46,012 nucleotides of DNA from Azoarcus sp. (GCA_031289095.1 JAITQD010000034.1:1-46012); one strand, 5' to 3'. Counted from the stretch's first letter, positions 7,212 to 19,719 are shown. Numbers and translations are program-made. Notes: generated by a model from the letters alone, not told the origin.

Positions 7212-8786
7212 GATCGTCGCTGGCGGCTTGCTCGACACGTCGTAAGTCACGCGATTGATACCGCGTACTTCGTTGATGATGCGGCTCGATACCCGCTTGA
7301 GCAGCGCATACGGCAGTTCCGCCCAGTCCGCCGTCATGAAATCGCTGGTTTGCACCGCGCGGAGCGCCACGACGTAATCGTAGGTGCGACCGTCCCCCAT
7401 CACGCCAACGCTCTTTACCGGCAGGAAGACGGCGAACGCCTGGCTAGTGAGGTCGTACCAGTTTCTGCCGCTGTGGGGTTCGATGGTGGAACGCAGTTCG
7501 TCGATGAAAATCGCGTCGGCGGCGCGCAGCAGGTCGGCGTATTCCATTTTGACTTCGCCCAGGATGCGCACGCCCAGGCCGGGGCCGGGAAACGGGTGGC
7601 GGTAAACCATTTCGTGCGGCAGGCCAAGGGCGAGGCCCAGTTCGCGCACTTCGTCCTTGAACAGTTCCCGCAGCGGTTCGAGCAGTTTCAGGCCCAAGGT
7701 CTCGGGCAGACCGCCGACGTTGTGGTGGCTCTTGATCGTGGCGGCCTTGCGCGCCTTGGAACCGCCGGATTCCACCACATCGGGGTAGATCGTGCCTTGC
7801 GCCAGCCAACGGGCATTGGCGAGTTTTTCCGCCTCGCACTGGAAGACTTCGACAAATTCGCGCCCGATGATCTTGCGCTTCTGCTCGGGGTCGGCAACAC
7901 CGGCCAGTTTCGTCATGAATTGCGTCGAGGCATCGACATGCACCACTCGCGCATGCAGCTTGCCAGCGAACATGTCCATCACCATCCGCCCTTCGTCGAG
8001 CCGCAGCAGGCCGTGATCGACGAAGACGCAGGTGAGCCGGTCGCCAATGGCGCGGTGAATCAACGCCGCCGCCACCGAGGAATCAACTCCGCCAGAGAGA
8101 CCAAGCACCACTTCCTCGTCGCCGACCTGGGCGCGGATGCGAGCCACGGCTTCGTCGATGTAATTGCCCATCACCCAGTCGCCAGCGCAGCCGCAAACAT
8201 CGCGCACGAAGCGGGTGAGCATCGCCGCACCCTGTACCGTGTGGGTGACTTCGGGGTGAAACTGCACCGCAAAATAGCGTCGCGCCGCATCGAACATGCC
8301 GGCAATCGGGCAACTCGTGGTCGAGGCCATCAGCACGAATCCGGGCGGCAACTTCGTCACCTTGTCGCCATGGCTCATCCACACCTTGAGCATGCCGTGC
8401 CCCTCGGCGCTGGTGAAATCGGCAATGCCATCGAGCAGCGGGCCGTGGCCGTGCGCACGCACTTCGGCATAACCGAACTCGCGCCTCTCGCTCCAGCTCA
8501 CTTCGCCGCCAAACTGTACCGCCATCGTCTGCATGCCGTAACAGATGCCAAGCACCGGCACGCCCATCTCCCATACCGCTTGCGGCGCGCACAACTGGTG
8601 ATCTTCGTAGGTGCTGGCATGGCTGCCCGAGAGGATGACGCCTTGCGGCGCAAAGTCGCGGATGAAGGCGTCGGACACGTCATTGGGATGGATTTCGCAG
8701 TAGACGTGCGCCTCACGCACGCGGCGAGCGATCAGTTGCGTGACCTGGGAACCAAAGTCGAGGATGAGGATTTTCTGATGAGCCAT
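7200..8786 (-). CDS. guaA: GMP synthase (glutamine-hydrolysing)
   Basis: A 528-aa enzyme converting XMP, glutamine and ATP to GMP. The N-terminal class I glutamine amidotransferase domain has the nucleophile Cys82 in GICYGMQ and His177/Glu179 in QFHPEV. The ATP-pyrophosphatase domain carries the P-loop LSGGVDSS (230-237). The C-terminal dimerisation domain ends in the universal IEWE. ATG 8786 matches the family start; a GTG two codons upstream is possible. It follows guaB by 69 bases, so the two GMP-pathway enzymes are likely co-transcribed. Its 3' end is the attachment site of the element at 5910-7211. Confidence 0.98.
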   Translation of the reverse strand: MAHQKILILDFGSQVTQLIARRVREAHVYCEIHPNDVSDAFIRDFAPQGVILSGSHASTYEDHQLCAPQAVWEMGVPVLGICYGMQTMAVQFGGEVSWSERREFGYAEVRAHGHGPLLDGIADFTSAEGHGMLKVWMSHGDKVTKLPPGFVLMASTTSCPIAGMFDAARRYFAVQFHPEVTHTVQGAAMLTRFVRDVCGCAGDWVMGNYIDEAVARIRAQVGDEEVVLGLSGGVDSSVAAALIHRAIGDRLTCVFVDHGLLRLDEGRMVMDMFAGKLHARVVHVDASTQFMTKLAGVADPEQKRKIIGREFVEVFQCEAEKLANARWLAQGTIYPDVVESGGSKARKAATIKSHHNVGGLPETLGLKLLEPLRELFKDEVRELGLALGLPHEMVYRHPFPGPGLGVRILGEVKMEYADLLRAADAIFIDELRSTIEPHSGRNWYDLTSQAFAVFLPVKSVGVMGDGRTYDYVVALRAVQTSDFMTADWAELPYALLKRVSSRIINEVRGINRVTYDVSSKPPATIEWE

Positions 8787-8855
8787 GAGCACGGGCGTCC
8801 AGCCGGGAAAATGAAAGGGCGGCCTGGGCCGCCCGGAGGGTACAGAGGAAAACGA

Positions 8856-10906
<2,051 letters not shown>

Positions 10907-10966
10907 AACGACGCGCCCGGGCCGCGCGCCGTCGCTCGCGGGCGGGAAAGCACAGCCCGCGCTGTT

Positions 10967-11290
10967 TTACGCCTCGTGCGCCGGGCCGCCGCCTTTTTTC
11001 ATCACCTTGCCAGCCTCGGCGCGTTTTTTGCGCACCGCCTTCGGGTCCGCGACGAGAGGACGATAGATTTCGACCCGGTCGCAGTCGCGCAGCACAGTAT
11101 CTGCCCGGACGGGCTTGGCGTAGATGCCAAGCTTGTTGCGGTTGCCGAGGTCGATTTCCGGGTACTTGAGCAACAGGCCGGACGCCTCGACCGCCTCGTG
11201 CGCGGTAGCGCCTTCCGGCAGGGACAGCGTCACGATGTCCTGCTGATGCGCCAGGGCATAGACAACTTCGACCTCGATGAATTCGCTCAT
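10967..11290 (-). CDS. rnfH: RnfH family Ubiquitin-like protein (UPF0125)
   Basis: A 107-aa beta-grasp protein of the RnfH/YfjF family, beginning MSEFIEVEVVYALAHQQD. The family core VTLSLPEGATAHEAVEASG is present, with NRNKLGIYAKPVRADTVLRDCDRVEIYRPLVADPK in the usual order. The precise function is unsettled; despite its name it is usually not near rnf genes but beside ratA, as here. ATG 11290 overlaps the ratA stop by four bases (ATGA), so it is translationally coupled. The C-terminal tail is Lys/Ala rich, as is usual. Confidence 0.93.
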   Translation of the reverse strand: MSEFIEVEVVYALAHQQDIVTLSLPEGATAHEAVEASGLLLKYPEIDLGNRNKLGIYAKPVRADTVLRDCDRVEIYRPLVADPKAVRKKRAEAGKVMKKGGGPAHEA

Positions 11291-11730
11291 GGGCGCGAAA
11301 CTCCGTAAACCTGACCGGCGCGTTTGACGAACGCCTCGACGAAAGTGTTGGCGATGTGGTTGAACACCGGCCCGAGAACTTTTTCCAGAAGCCGGTTCGA
11401 AAACGCGTAATGAATATCGAATTCCACCTTGCACGCAACCTCGCCCAACGGGGTGAAGCGCCAGCTGCCATCGAAGTGGGAAAACGGGCCGTCCGTGAGG
11501 CGAATCAGCATTTCGGTGGGATACCGCTTGCGGTTCTCGGTGCTGAAATGAGCCTTGATGCCGTGATAGTTGATGTGCAGCGTTGCGGCGGTAATTTCGT
11601 CGTTGCGGACAACCAGGTCGGCGCCGCCGCACCAGGGCAGAAACAGTGAATAGTCCTCGCAACGGTCAACCAGACCGAACATCTGCGCGGGGGTGTATTC
11701 GATCAGCACCTTCTTGTGAACGTCGGCCAT
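11287..11730 (-). CDS. ratA: RatA-type START/polyketide-cyclase protein (SRPBCC, COQ10-like)
   Basis: A 147-aa single-domain SRPBCC (START-like) protein. Family features are the N-terminal VLIEYTPAQMFGLVDRCEDYSLFLPWC, the strand KAHFSTENRK and the C-terminal helix LLEKVLGPVFNHIANTFVEAFVKRA. E. coli RatA was reported to block 70S formation, while the eukaryotic relative COQ10 binds ubiquinone, so the real role may be quinone-related. The order ratA-rnfH divergent from smpB is widely conserved. ATG 11730 gives the usual MADVHKKV start. Confidence 0.92.
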   Translation of the reverse strand: MADVHKKVLIEYTPAQMFGLVDRCEDYSLFLPWCGGADLVVRNDEITAATLHINYHGIKAHFSTENRKRYPTEMLIRLTDGPFSHFDGSWRFTPLGEVACKVEFDIHYAFSNRLLEKVLGPVFNHIANTFVEAFVKRAGQVYGVSRP

Positions 11731-11800
11731 CGGCGCACCAAGCAAACTGATAAGATGCGCGATTCTAACGCAAAGCCAGGGAACGCTGATTTATTCCCAA

Positions 11801-11823
11801 CCGTTCGGGCTCAGGGCGAACGG
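11801..11823. repeat. Short palindromic element between ratA and smpB
   Basis: CCGTTCG and CGAACGG arms (7 bp) around a nine-base centre. It resembles a shortened copy of the CCGTTCGGGCTGAG-type dispersed palindromic repeats found in many proteobacterial genomes. It lies in the smpB upstream region. Confidence 0.45.
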
Positions 11824-11858
11824 TATTATTCCAGCGTTTCGCCGTCGCAGGCCTTCTC

Positions 11859-12305
11859 ATGAGCATCGTCGAAAACCGCAAGGCCCACCACGATTTCTTC
11901 ATCGAAGAAAGGTACGAGGTCGGGCTCGTGCTCGAAGGCTGGGAAGTCAAGGCCATCCGCGCCGGACGAGCCAACGTCAAGGAAGCTTATGTGATCGTGC
12001 ACGGCGAGGAGCTTTTCATCCTCGGCATGCACATCACGCCACTGGCGAGCGCCTCGACCCACGTCAAGGCCGACCCCACCCGCACCCGCAAGCTCCTGCT
12101 GCACGGCAAGGAAATCGCCCGCCTGATCGGCAAGGTCGAACGCGCCGGTTTCACCCTGGTGCCGCTCGACCTGCATTTCTGCAAGGGGCGCGTCAAGGCT
12201 CAGATCGGACTCGCCAAGGGCAAAAAGCTCTACGACAAGCGCGAGGACGAGAAAAAACGCGATTGGGATCGGGAAAAAGCAAGGTTGATGAGGCGGCAGG
12301 CGTAG
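11859..12305 (+). CDS. smpB: SsrA-binding protein SmpB
   Basis: A 148-aa protein that delivers tmRNA to stalled ribosomes for trans-translation. It shows the family opening [20 protein letters not shown], the RNA-binding beta-barrel core with [10 protein letters not shown], the motif [14 protein letters not shown], and the basic C-terminal tail [14 protein letters not shown] that enters the decoding centre. Length is typical (about 150). It is divergent from ratA-rnfH. The tmRNA gene itself is not in the window. Confidence 0.97.
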   Translation: MSIVENRKAHHDFFIEERYEVGLVLEGWEVKAIRAGRANVKEAYVIVHGEELFILGMHITPLASASTHVKADPTRTRKLLLHGKEIARLIGKVERAGFTLVPLDLHFCKGRVKAQIGLAKGKKLYDKREDEKKRDWDREKARLMRRQA

Positions 12306-12418
12306 TCTCCGCGCTCCGCGCGCAATCGCCCTGCTGAACCGTGGCAAGAGAAGCCGTCGAAAGGCGCGCTACAATTTCAGACTTCCATCCATACACGCTG
12401 CTTTTAGAGGTTCGTCAC

Positions 12419-13144
12419 ATGGCAGGTCACTCGAAATGGGCCAATATCCAGCACCGCAAGGGTCGTCAGGACGCCCGGCGGGGCAAGATATTCACCAAGC
12501 TGATCAAGGAAATCACCGTCGCCGCCAAGATGGGCGGCAGCGACATTGGCGCCAACCCGCGCCTGCGGCTGGCGGTCGACAAGGCCAAGGGCGAATCCGT
12601 CCCCAAAGACACCATCGAAAACGCAATCAAGCGCGGCGCCGGCCAGCTCGAAGGCGTGGTCTACGAAGAAGCGCGCTATGAAGGCTACGGTATCGCTGGT
12701 GCGGCGGTGATGGTCGATTGCCTCACCGACAACAAGACACGCACCGTGGCCGACGTGCGCCACGCCTTCAGCAAATACGGCGGCAACATGGGCACCGATG
12801 GCTGTGTGGCCTTCCAGTTCAAGCATTGTGGACAGTTGCTGTTCGCCCCCGGCGCCAACGAGGACGCGCTGATAGAAGCGGCGCTCGAAGCTGGCGCGGA
12901 AGACGTGCTTACCAACGACGACGGCTCGATCGAGGTCGTCACCGGGCCGTGGGAATTCACCGCCGTGCGTGAGGCGCTGGAAGCCACCGGCTTAAAAGCC
13001 GAATTCGGCGAAGTCACCATGAAGCCACAAAACGAAACCGGGCTTTCTGGCGACGAAGCCGTGCGCATGCAAAAACTGCTCGACGCGCTCGAAGCGATCG
13101 ACGACGTGCAGGAGGTCTACACCTCCGCCGTGCTCGACGAATAA
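12419..13144 (+). CDS. yebC: YebC/PmpR family (TACO1-like) protein
   Basis: A 241-aa protein with the invariant start [18 protein letters not shown], the segment [19 protein letters not shown] and the central [19 protein letters not shown]. The family was long described as transcriptional regulators; recent work links YebC and mitochondrial TACO1 to translation of difficult sequences such as polyproline. ATG 12419 is fixed by the family start. ruvC begins three bases after its stop, the common yebC-ruvC order, so a shared transcript is likely. Confidence 0.96.
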   Translation: MAGHSKWANIQHRKGRQDARRGKIFTKLIKEITVAAKMGGSDIGANPRLRLAVDKAKGESVPKDTIENAIKRGAGQLEGVVYEEARYEGYGIAGAAVMVDCLTDNKTRTVADVRHAFSKYGGNMGTDGCVAFQFKHCGQLLFAPGANEDALIEAALEAGAEDVLTNDDGSIEVVTGPWEFTAVREALEATGLKAEFGEVTMKPQNETGLSGDEAVRMQKLLDALEAIDDVQEVYTSAVLDE

Positions 13145-13147
13145 ACC

Positions 13148-13720
13148 ATGGAAAGCGCCAGCGTAGCAGCTCCGCCGCCCAGCGCCACCCGCATCCTCGG
13201 GCTCGATCCCGGTCTGCGAGTAACCGGCTTCGGGATCGTCGACATGACAAATGGCCGTCTGAGCTACGTCGCCAGCGGCTGCATCCGCACGGGTGACGGA
13301 CTGGATCGCGGCCTTCCCGACCGCCTCCGCACGATCCTCAACGGCGTGCGCGAAATCATCGCCACCTATCGACCCGCCATCGCTGCGGTTGAAAAGGTTT
13401 TCGTCAACGTCAACCCGCAGTCGACGCTACTGCTCGGGCAGGCGCGCGGCGCCGTCATCTGCGGCGCGGTATCGTGCGAACTGCCGGTGGCCGAATACAC
13501 GGCCTTGCAAGTCAAGCAGGCGGTGGTCGGCCACGGCAAGGCAGCCAAGGAACAAGTGCAACACATGGTGACGAGGTTGCTGGCGCTCTCCTCCGCACCG
13601 CAGGCGGACGCCGCCGATGCGCTCGCCTGCGCAATATGCCATGCCCATGGCAGTTCGGGGCTTGGAACGATTACCGGGCCATTCGCCAGACGCCGGGGCG
13701 GGCGCATGCTGGGAAGCTGA
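13148..13720 (+). CDS. ruvC: Holliday junction resolvase RuvC
   Basis: A 190-aa endonuclease that resolves Holliday junctions with RuvAB. The four acidic catalytic residues are visible: Asp20 in GLDPG, Glu82 in VEKVF, and Asp154 and Asp157 in QADAADALA. The DNA-binding segment [16 protein letters not shown] is intact. The protein has an N-terminal extension of about 14 residues and a short basic tail (FARRRGGRM). It follows yebC by three bases; ruvA and ruvB are not in the window. Confidence 0.96.
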   Translation: MESASVAAPPPSATRILGLDPGLRVTGFGIVDMTNGRLSYVASGCIRTGDGLDRGLPDRLRTILNGVREIIATYRPAIAAVEKVFVNVNPQSTLLLGQARGAVICGAVSCELPVAEYTALQVKQAVVGHGKAAKEQVQHMVTRLLALSSAPQADAADALACAICHAHGSSGLGTITGPFARRRGGRMLGS

Positions 13721-13764
13721 AACCTATATCCCGATCAAATAAAAACAGGTACAGCATCCGCCCC

Positions 13765-13793
13765 TTGCGGGACAGGGCGACATCGTTTATAGT
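13765..13793 (+). promoter_or_regulatory. Promoter of tRNA-Lys
   Basis: -35 TTGCGG (13765-13770), 17-base spacer, -10 TATAGT (13788-13793). The next bases GCGCGC form a GC-rich discriminator, a hallmark of stringently controlled stable-RNA promoters. Predicted start is about 10 bases before the tRNA. Confidence 0.65.
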
Positions 13794-13808
13794 GCGCGCT
13801 CTCTCGGA

Positions 13809-13884
13809 GGGGGTATAGCTCAGTTGGTAGAGCAGCTGACTCTTAATCAGTAGGTCGTAGGTTCGATCCCTACTGCCCCTACCA
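13809..13884 (+). tRNA. tRNA-Lys (anticodon CTT)
   Basis: A 76-nt cloverleaf with encoded CCA. The acceptor GGGGGTA pairs with TGCCCCT (one G-T at each end region), D-arm starts GCTC, the anticodon stem GCTGA/TCAGT encloses CTCTTAA with anticodon CTT, and the T-arm is GTAGG-TTCGATC-CCTAC. It is flanked by its own promoter and terminator, so it is a single-tRNA unit. Confidence 0.97.
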
Positions 13885-13896
13885 CGAAACACCAGT

Positions 13897-13932
13897 AACA
13901 GCGCGGGTTCTACGGAACCCGCGCTGTTTTTT
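13897..13932 (+). terminator. Rho-independent terminator after tRNA-Lys
   Basis: A 14-bp stem (13897-13910 with 13915-13928) closing a TACG tetraloop, followed by a T run to 13932. One of the strongest hairpins in the window. Confidence 0.92.
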
Positions 13933-14039
13933 GGCATCTCGGTTTCAAGGAATTACGGAAACGTTTCCGTAACCCCTGTCACCTTGCAGGCGGCGCATGA
14001 GCATACAGCGCCAGCCCGATCCGACCCAGCCTCCGGGGT

Positions 14040-15347
14040 TCAACCTTCCAACCGCATCCGCGCCGATCTCGCGTGCGCTTGCAGTCCTTCGCCGTCGGCG
14101 AGGATGGCGGCGGTGCGCGCGAGCTGCCGCGCACCGGCTTCCGAGATGTGCACGATGCTGCTGCGTTTCTGGAAATCGTAGGTGCCGAGCGGCGACGAGA
14201 AGCGGGCGCTGCGCATCGTCGGCAAAACGTGATTGGGGCCGGCGCAGTAGTCGCCGAGCGCCTCAACCGCCCAATGGCCGACGAAGATCGCCCCGGCATG
14301 GCGGATTTTGTCGATCCAGTCCTCTGCGCGATCGAGTGAGAGTTCAAGATGTTCGGGCGCGATGCGGTTGGCAAGCTCGCAAGCTTGTTCCAGGCTGTCG
14401 ACGTGGATCAGCGCACCACGACCGGCGAGCGACCTGGCGATGGTTTCGCGCCGCGGCATTTCGGGCAGCAGGCGATTGATGGCCGCATGCACGGCGTCGA
14501 TGAAGGCGGCATCGGTGCAAAGCAGGATGGATTGCGCCAGTTCGTCGTGTTCGGCCTGCGCGAACAGATCCATCGCCACCCATTCGGCATTTCCGCTGCC
14601 GTCGGAAATCACCAGCACCTCGGAGGGGCCGGCCACCATGTCGATGCCCACCGTGCCGAACACCCGCCGCTTGGCTTCGGCGACGAATGCGTTGCCGGGG
14701 CCGACGACTTTGTCGACCTGGGGAATGGTCTGGGTGCCGTAGGCGAGCGCCGCCACCGCCTGCGCGCCGCCGATGGTGAAGACACGATCCACCCCGGTGA
14801 TCGCCGCCGCCGCCAGCACCAGCGGATTTTTTTCGCCGCGCGGCGTTGGCACCGTCATGATGAGTTCGCCGACGCCCGCCACCCGGGCCGGGATCGCGTT
14901 CATCAGCACTGAACTGGGATAGGCCGCCCTCCCGCCCGGCACGTAGAGGCCAACGCGATCGAGCGGGGTGACTTTCTGCCCGAGAACCGTGCCGTTGGCC
15001 TCTGTGTAAGTCCAGGATTCGCCGCGCTGACGCTCATGGTAGAGGCGCACCCGGTCGGCGGCGATCTCCAATGCCACACGCTGTTCGCCGGAGAGCGACG
15101 TCAGCGCCGCCTGCAATGCGCTTTTGGGCAGTTCCAGCGCGGTCATTGAGGCGGCCTCCAACCCATCGAAACGACGGGTGTATTCGAGCACTGCGGCGTC
15201 GCCCGTCGCGCGCACCGCGCGCAGGATTTCGGTAACGGCGGCGTCGATGCGTTCGTCGGCGGCTGCCTCAAAGGCGAGCAGCGCGTCGAGTCGGGCGAGG
15301 AAATCGGGAGCGCGGGCGTCAAGGCGGCGAATGGGAGTCTGGCTCAT
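14040..15347 (-). CDS. hisD: Histidinol dehydrogenase
   Basis: A 435-aa zinc enzyme that oxidises L-histidinol to L-histidine in two NAD-dependent steps. Family blocks are [19 protein letters not shown], the nucleotide-site segment [16 protein letters not shown] and [14 protein letters not shown], and the zinc region [10 protein letters not shown] together with [13 protein letters not shown]. The start is ATG 15347 (MSQTPIRRL); ATG 15356 is an alternative. It lies 31 bases after hisG on the same strand; the remaining his genes are not next to it on this side. Confidence 0.97.
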   Translation of the reverse strand: MSQTPIRRLDARAPDFLARLDALLAFEAAADERIDAAVTEILRAVRATGDAAVLEYTRRFDGLEAASMTALELPKSALQAALTSLSGEQRVALEIAADRVRLYHERQRGESWTYTEANGTVLGQKVTPLDRVGLYVPGGRAAYPSSVLMNAIPARVAGVGELIMTVPTPRGEKNPLVLAAAAITGVDRVFTIGGAQAVAALAYGTQTIPQVDKVVGPGNAFVAEAKRRVFGTVGIDMVAGPSEVLVISDGSGNAEWVAMDLFAQAEHDELAQSILLCTDAAFIDAVHAAINRLLPEMPRRETIARSLAGRGALIHVDSLEQACELANRIAPEHLELSLDRAEDWIDKIRHAGAIFVGHWAVEALGDYCAGPNHVLPTMRSARFSSPLGTYDFQKRSSIVHISEAGARQLARTAAILADGEGLQAHARSARMRLEG

Positions 15348-15378
15348 GGTCGGCATCCGGTAACGGGACGAAACAAAA

Positions 15379-16023
15379 TCAGGCGCGAACCGCGCTGGCG
15401 AAAGCGTCAAGCAGGGGCTGGACGAGTTCGCGCTTGAGCTTGAGCGCAGCCTGATTGACGATCAGCCGCGAGCTGATTGGCATGATCTCCTCGACTTCTT
15501 CGAGGCCGTTGGCGCGCAGGGTGCCGCCCGAGGAGACGAGATCGACAATGGCGTCGGCCAGTCCCACGAGCGGCGCGAGTTCCATCGAGCCGTACAACTT
15601 GATGAGATCGACGTGCATGCCCTTGCCAGCGAAATGTATTTTGGCCGAGTCGATGTACTTGGTCGCCACGCGGATGCGCCCGCCGGGCCGCACCGCCGCC
15701 GCGTAGTCGAAGCCCTTTTTGACCGCCACGCACAGACGGCAGCGCGCGATGTCGAGATCGAGCGGCTGGTACAGCCCCGCGCCGCCGTGTTCGAGCAGTA
15801 CGTCCTTGCCAGCGATGCCGAGATCGGCTGCGCCGTACTGGACGTAGGTGGGCGTGTCGGTGGCGCGCACGATCACCAGCCGCACGTCGGGCCGGTTGGT
15901 GGCGATGATGAGCTTGCGCGAACGCTCGGGATCGTCGGCGGGCACGACGCCAGCCGCCGCGAGCAATGGCAGGGTTTCTTCAAAAATGCGGCCCTTGGAA
16001 AGGGCAAGAGTGATGCCGGGCAC
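15379..16023 (-). CDS. hisG: ATP phosphoribosyltransferase, short form (HisG-S)
   Basis: A 214-aa enzyme that begins histidine synthesis by joining ATP and PRPP. The opening [18 protein letters not shown], the segment [12 protein letters not shown] and the PRPP loop region [14 protein letters not shown] are typical. It is the short form, which lacks the C-terminal regulatory domain and needs HisZ for activity; hisZ is not in the window. The start codon is GTG 16023 with GAGG upstream. An eight-G run (16041-16048) lies between its likely promoter and the gene. Confidence 0.96.
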   Translation of the reverse strand: MPGITLALSKGRIFEETLPLLAAAGVVPADDPERSRKLIIATNRPDVRLVIVRATDTPTYVQYGAADLGIAGKDVLLEHGGAGLYQPLDLDIARCRLCVAVKKGFDYAAAVRPGGRIRVATKYIDSAKIHFAGKGMHVDLIKLYGSMELAPLVGLADAIVDLVSSGGTLRANGLEEVEEIMPISSRLIVNQAALKLKRELVQPLLDAFASAVRA

Positions 16024-16172
16024 GGATCAAACCTCGAATCGGGGGGGGTATTGTACCCGCAAGCCAGTGGCGAGACGGCGCGCGCCCCACCAATGAGCGC
16101 CTGCACTTTGCCGTGTCCATTGCATGTTGACGTGCAGCGTGGACAATACTCGCCTGATCCATGCGCACATAA

Positions 16173-17210
16173 ATGAGCCACTTCATGTCTACATCCTTCG
16201 ACGCCGCCGTCCTCATCGGGCGCTTCCAGCCTTTCCACAACGGTCACGCCGCCTTGTTGCGCGCGGCGCTGGCGCAAGCCGGGCGGGCCATCGTCGTACC
16301 CGGTTCCGCGTTCCGGGCGCGAAACGCCAGAAACCCTTTCACCTGGGAAGAACGCACCGCAATGATCCGGGCAAGTCTCGACGAAGCCGACGCACGCCGG
16401 GTAGCGTTCGTCCCCGTCCGCGATTATTACGACGACCGGCGCTGGGCCGCAGCGGTAAAAGCCGGCGTGCGGGCCGCACTGGAAAAACCGGACATTGACG
16501 CACCGCGCATCGCGCTCGTCGGGTTTCACAAGGATGCGTCCAGCGATTACCTGAGCCTGTTCCCAGACTGGTCTTTCGTCGCCCTCGACCGTCAGGGAGC
16601 ATTCGACGCCACCGAGGTTCGCCAGCTTTATTTCGGCGCAACCAGCGCGCAGGCTTCGTTACAGGATTTCGTGCCGCCAGCCGTCGCCCGCTATCTGAAA
16701 AGCTGGGCAGCGCTGCCCGCCTTCGCCGCCATGCGGGACGAACACCAGGCAATCGCAGCGTACAAAAAGAAATGGGGCACCGGCCCCTTCGTCACGCTGG
16801 ACGCGGTGGTGACGGCGGCGGAGCACCTGCTGCTGGTGCGACGCGGCAGTGCGCCGGGCAAAGATTTGTGGGCCTTGCCCGGCGGCTTTCTCGAAGGCCG
16901 CGAACGCTTGCGCGACGGCGCAGTTCGGGAACTGAAGGAAGAAACGGGACTGGATGTGTCCGACGCCGCCGGGCTTGCCGCCTTGCGCGAAGTCGCCGTC
17001 TTCGACCATCCCGACCGCAGCCAACGCGGGCGCATCATCACGCACGCACATTGGTTTGATCTGCCGCTCGCCACCCTGCCCGCGGTCGCGGGCGCGGACG
17101 ACGCCGCCGAGGCGCGCTGGTTTCCCCTCGCCGCGCTCCCCGCAATGGAGGCGGAATTGTTTGAAGACCACTTCTCGATCATTACCCGCTTTCTCAACAC
17201 TGCGCCGTAG
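16173..17210 (+). CDS. Bifunctional NMN adenylyltransferase / Nudix hydrolase (NadM-Nudix type)
   Basis: A 345-aa two-domain protein of NAD metabolism. The N-terminal nucleotidyltransferase domain has GRFQPFHNGH (residues 16-25) and should make NAD from NMN and ATP. The C-terminal domain has a complete Nudix box at 238-260 (G-x5-E-x7-REUxEExGU) and in homologues cleaves ADP-ribose. A YLSLFP...FDATEVRQLYFG segment of the first domain corresponds to the second substrate-binding motif. The start is ATG 16173 or 16185. The gene is divergent from hisG, stands alone and is followed by a terminator at 17334. Confidence 0.92.
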   Translation: MSHFMSTSFDAAVLIGRFQPFHNGHAALLRAALAQAGRAIVVPGSAFRARNARNPFTWEERTAMIRASLDEADARRVAFVPVRDYYDDRRWAAAVKAGVRAALEKPDIDAPRIALVGFHKDASSDYLSLFPDWSFVALDRQGAFDATEVRQLYFGATSAQASLQDFVPPAVARYLKSWAALPAFAAMRDEHQAIAAYKKKWGTGPFVTLDAVVTAAEHLLLVRRGSAPGKDLWALPGGFLEGRERLRDGAVRELKEETGLDVSDAAGLAALREVAVFDHPDRSQRGRIITHAHWFDLPLATLPAVAGADDAAEARWFPLAALPAMEAELFEDHFSIITRFLNTAP

Positions 17211-17333
17211 CGACGCGCCGCCACTATTGCCCGCTTCTTTCAAATCAAATCTCTGTATTGGTTTCACCTCGCCGACCCACTGATGTCATGCGGCAGAAGC
17301 AGGCATTTCCATTTGCTTGCGTAAACGAACCCA

Positions 17334-17367
17334 CCGGGAAAGGTTTCGCCTTTCCCGGCTGTTTTTT
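17334..17367 (+). terminator. Rho-independent terminator
   Basis: Perfect 10-bp stem CCGGGAAAGG/CCTTTCCCGG with a TTTCG loop, followed by CTGTTTTTT. It ends transcription of the NadM-Nudix gene and lies between convergent genes. Confidence 0.9.
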
Positions 17368-17389
17368 CGGACGACGCCCATGCGCCGCC

Positions 17390-17908
17390 TCACTCCCGCA
17401 CTGGCGCGGCCTTATCGGAATCGGCGGCTTCCGCTTTCTTGACCACTGTATCCCGGTAGTTTCTCAGGATTCGACTCCAGTCTGCAAACGTCTCATCGAG
17501 GTTCTTGCGGCTCATTCCGTGTTCGAGTTCGACATCCATGTCGAGGGCAAGATCACCGTCCTGGTCTATATAGCCTTTTGCCCAGCGCTTCCTCGCGTTG
17601 AAGGCATTGACCGTTTCCAACGGAAACGGTTTGTTTTTCAGCTTCCATCCAGAGTAGAAAGTAATACTTCCGCATTTTCCCTTGTCACAACCACGAAAGA
17701 CGACAACATAACGCACGCCTTCTATACGCCCGGTAATCAAGGGAGACCCGTCCTTTCCCTGGCTCAATTCCGCAGATCCGAACCCCTTGGTGATTTCCAG
17801 TATGACCGCAGGATCGGCGCTGACCAGGCTATCGGACGCAGCCCACGCAGGCTGTGCACTTCCCAACACCAACAAAGACAAGACAGGCAACAAAACATTT
17901 GCACGCAT
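17390..17908 (-). CDS. YbjN domain-containing exported protein
   Basis: A 172-aa protein with a signal peptide (RANVLLPVLSLLVLGSAQPAWA). The mature part resembles the YbjN family: ILEITKGFGSAELSQGKDG, a central strand pair RYVVVFRGCDKGKCGSITFYSGW and the helix NAFNARKRWAKGYID followed by LALDMDVELEHGMS. In E. coli YbjN has been linked to stress and motility regulation, but this secreted version is uncharacterised. A strong ribosome binding site (GAAGGAGAAG) fixes ATG 17908. Two cysteines (CDKGKC) could form a disulfide in the periplasm. Confidence 0.8.
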   Translation of the reverse strand: MRANVLLPVLSLLVLGSAQPAWAASDSLVSADPAVILEITKGFGSAELSQGKDGSPLITGRIEGVRYVVVFRGCDKGKCGSITFYSGWKLKNKPFPLETVNAFNARKRWAKGYIDQDGDLALDMDVELEHGMSRKNLDETFADWSRILRNYRDTVVKKAEAADSDKAAPVRE

Positions 17909-18015
17909 GAATGCTTCTCCTTCTTCCAGTAAACCCTCATTTGACGGGCGTCCCATCTTACCTTTAAACGCCCCTACAAAAGCGCAACGACTCGGCGTCA
18001 TTGCGCAGGCCAACA

Positions 18016-18048
18016 CAAAACGGCAACAGGCTTGTGTGCCTGTTGCCG
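18016..18048 (-). terminator. Rho-independent terminator of ahpF
   Basis: Stem CGGCAACAGGC/GCCTGTTGCCG (18021-18031 and 18038-18048) with a six-base loop, followed on the minus strand by GTTTTG. Confidence 0.85.
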
Positions 18049-18076
18049 TGCATGATGCTGGGACGCGACTGTGAAA

Positions 18077-19624
18077 TCAGGCCCGGATCAAATAATCGAA
18101 CGCCGACAGGCTGGCTTTCGCGCCCTCACCCATGGCAACAATGATTTGTTTGTAGGGCACCGTGGTGCAATCGCCAGCAGCGAAGATGCCTGGCGCGGAG
18201 GTCTGACAACGCACGTCGATGACGATTTCGCCGGGCTTGGTACGCGCCACCGTTTCTTTGACGAAATCGGTGTTGGGCAACAAACCGATCTGCACAAAGA
18301 TACCTTCGAGGTCGATGCGGTGCGATTCGCCCGTGGCGCGATCCGTGTAGACGATGCCGTCAACTTTGTCGCTGCCGGTGACTTCGGTGGTCTGCGCCTG
18401 CCGGATGACTTTGACGTTGGGCAGGCTGGCGAGTTTGCTCTGCAAGACGGCGTCGGCGCGCAGCTGGTCGCCGAATTCCAGCAGGGTGACGTGCGCCACC
18501 ACGCCGGCGAGGTCGATGGCCGCTTCTACGCCGGAGTTGCCGCCGCCGACCACCGCTACGCGCTTGCCCTTGAAGAGGGGGCCGTCGCAGTGCGGGCAGT
18601 AGGCTACGCCTTTGGCGCGGAATTCTTTTTCACCGGGCACGTTCATTTCGCGCCAGCGCGCGCCGGTGGCGAGTATCACGGCTTTCGCCCGAAGGATGCC
18701 CCCGTTTTCCAGGCGTACTTCGGCCAGTTTGCCCGCTCCAGCGGGCTGGATGCTGGCGACTTTCTGGAAACCCATTACGTCGACGCCGTAATGGCGCACG
18801 TGTTCTTCGAGCGCTGCGGCGAGCTTCGGCCCTTCGGTTTCTTTGATGGAGATGAAATTTTCGATGGCCAACGTGTCGAGCACCTGACCGCCAAAACGTT
18901 CGGCAACGATGCCGGTGCGGATGCCCTTGCGTGCGGCGTAGATGGCCGCCGCTGAACCCGCCGGGCCCGCGCCGATGACGAGTACGTCGAACGGTTCTTT
19001 GGCCGAGAGCTTCTTCGCATCGCGCGCTGCTGTACCGCTGTCGACCCTGGCGAGGATTTCCGGCAGTTCCATGCGGCCCTGGTCGAACGGCTGACCGTTG
19101 AGGAAGACGGTCGGCACCGCCATGATCTGGCGCTGTTCCACTTCGTCCTGAAACAGTGCGCCGTCAATCATGACATGGCTCACGCCCGGATTGAGCACCG
19201 CCATCAGGTTGAGCGCCTGCACGACGTCCGGGCAGTTGTGGCAGGAAAGCGAAACGTAGGTCTCGAAACGGAATTCGCCTTCGAGGGCGCGAATCTGTTC
19301 GATGATTTCGGGCTCTGCCTTGGGCGGGTGGCCACCGGTCTGCAACAGGGCGAGGATCAACGAGGTGAACTCGTGTCCGAGCGGCAGGCCGGCGAAATGG
19401 ATGCGCGGCGCTTCGCCCGCCTGGGCGATGCCGAAGGATGGGCGGTGCGCAAACTGGCCGTCCTCGCGCACGCGCACCTTGTCGGAGAGCGCGGCGATGT
19501 CATGGATCAGTTCGCGTAATTCGCGGGATTTTTCGCCATCGTCGAGCGAAGCCACCAACTCGATGGGTTGGGCGATTTTCCCCAGGTAGGCTTGCAGTTG
19601 TGCCTTGATGTTGTCGTCGAGCAT
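18077..19624 (-). CDS. ahpF: Alkyl hydroperoxide reductase subunit F
   Basis: A 515-aa flavoprotein that passes electrons from NAD(P)H to AhpC. The N-terminal tandem thioredoxin-like domain has Cys128-His-Asn-Cys131. The FAD domain starts at [14 protein letters not shown] (about 215-228). The second redox pair is Cys343-Pro-His-Cys346 in AYCPHCDG. The C-terminal motif is [15 protein letters not shown]. It lies downstream of ahpC on the same strand, separated by 185 bases and a terminator hairpin, and ends at its own terminator. Confidence 0.97.
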   Translation of the reverse strand: MLDDNIKAQLQAYLGKIAQPIELVASLDDGEKSRELRELIHDIAALSDKVRVREDGQFAHRPSFGIAQAGEAPRIHFAGLPLGHEFTSLILALLQTGGHPPKAEPEIIEQIRALEGEFRFETYVSLSCHNCPDVVQALNLMAVLNPGVSHVMIDGALFQDEVEQRQIMAVPTVFLNGQPFDQGRMELPEILARVDSGTAARDAKKLSAKEPFDVLVIGAGPAGSAAAIYAARKGIRTGIVAERFGGQVLDTLAIENFISIKETEGPKLAAALEEHVRHYGVDVMGFQKVASIQPAGAGKLAEVRLENGGILRAKAVILATGARWREMNVPGEKEFRAKGVAYCPHCDGPLFKGKRVAVVGGGNSGVEAAIDLAGVVAHVTLLEFGDQLRADAVLQSKLASLPNVKVIRQAQTTEVTGSDKVDGIVYTDRATGESHRIDLEGIFVQIGLLPNTDFVKETVARTKPGEIVIDVRCQTSAPGIFAAGDCTTVPYKQIIVAMGEGAKASLSAFDYLIRA

Positions 19625-19719
19625 GGGAAATCCTTGCGAGAAGTGAGGAAATGACGAAACCAGGGACGAAACGGGGAATTCCCGGCGTCATGAAAGCCGC
19701 ATGATCCGGCAGCGCGGAC

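Noticed and set aside
10907-10966. A GC-rich inverted repeat between the DUF4124 gene and rnfH as a terminator
   Set aside because: The pairing is imperfect and there is no clear T run on either strand.
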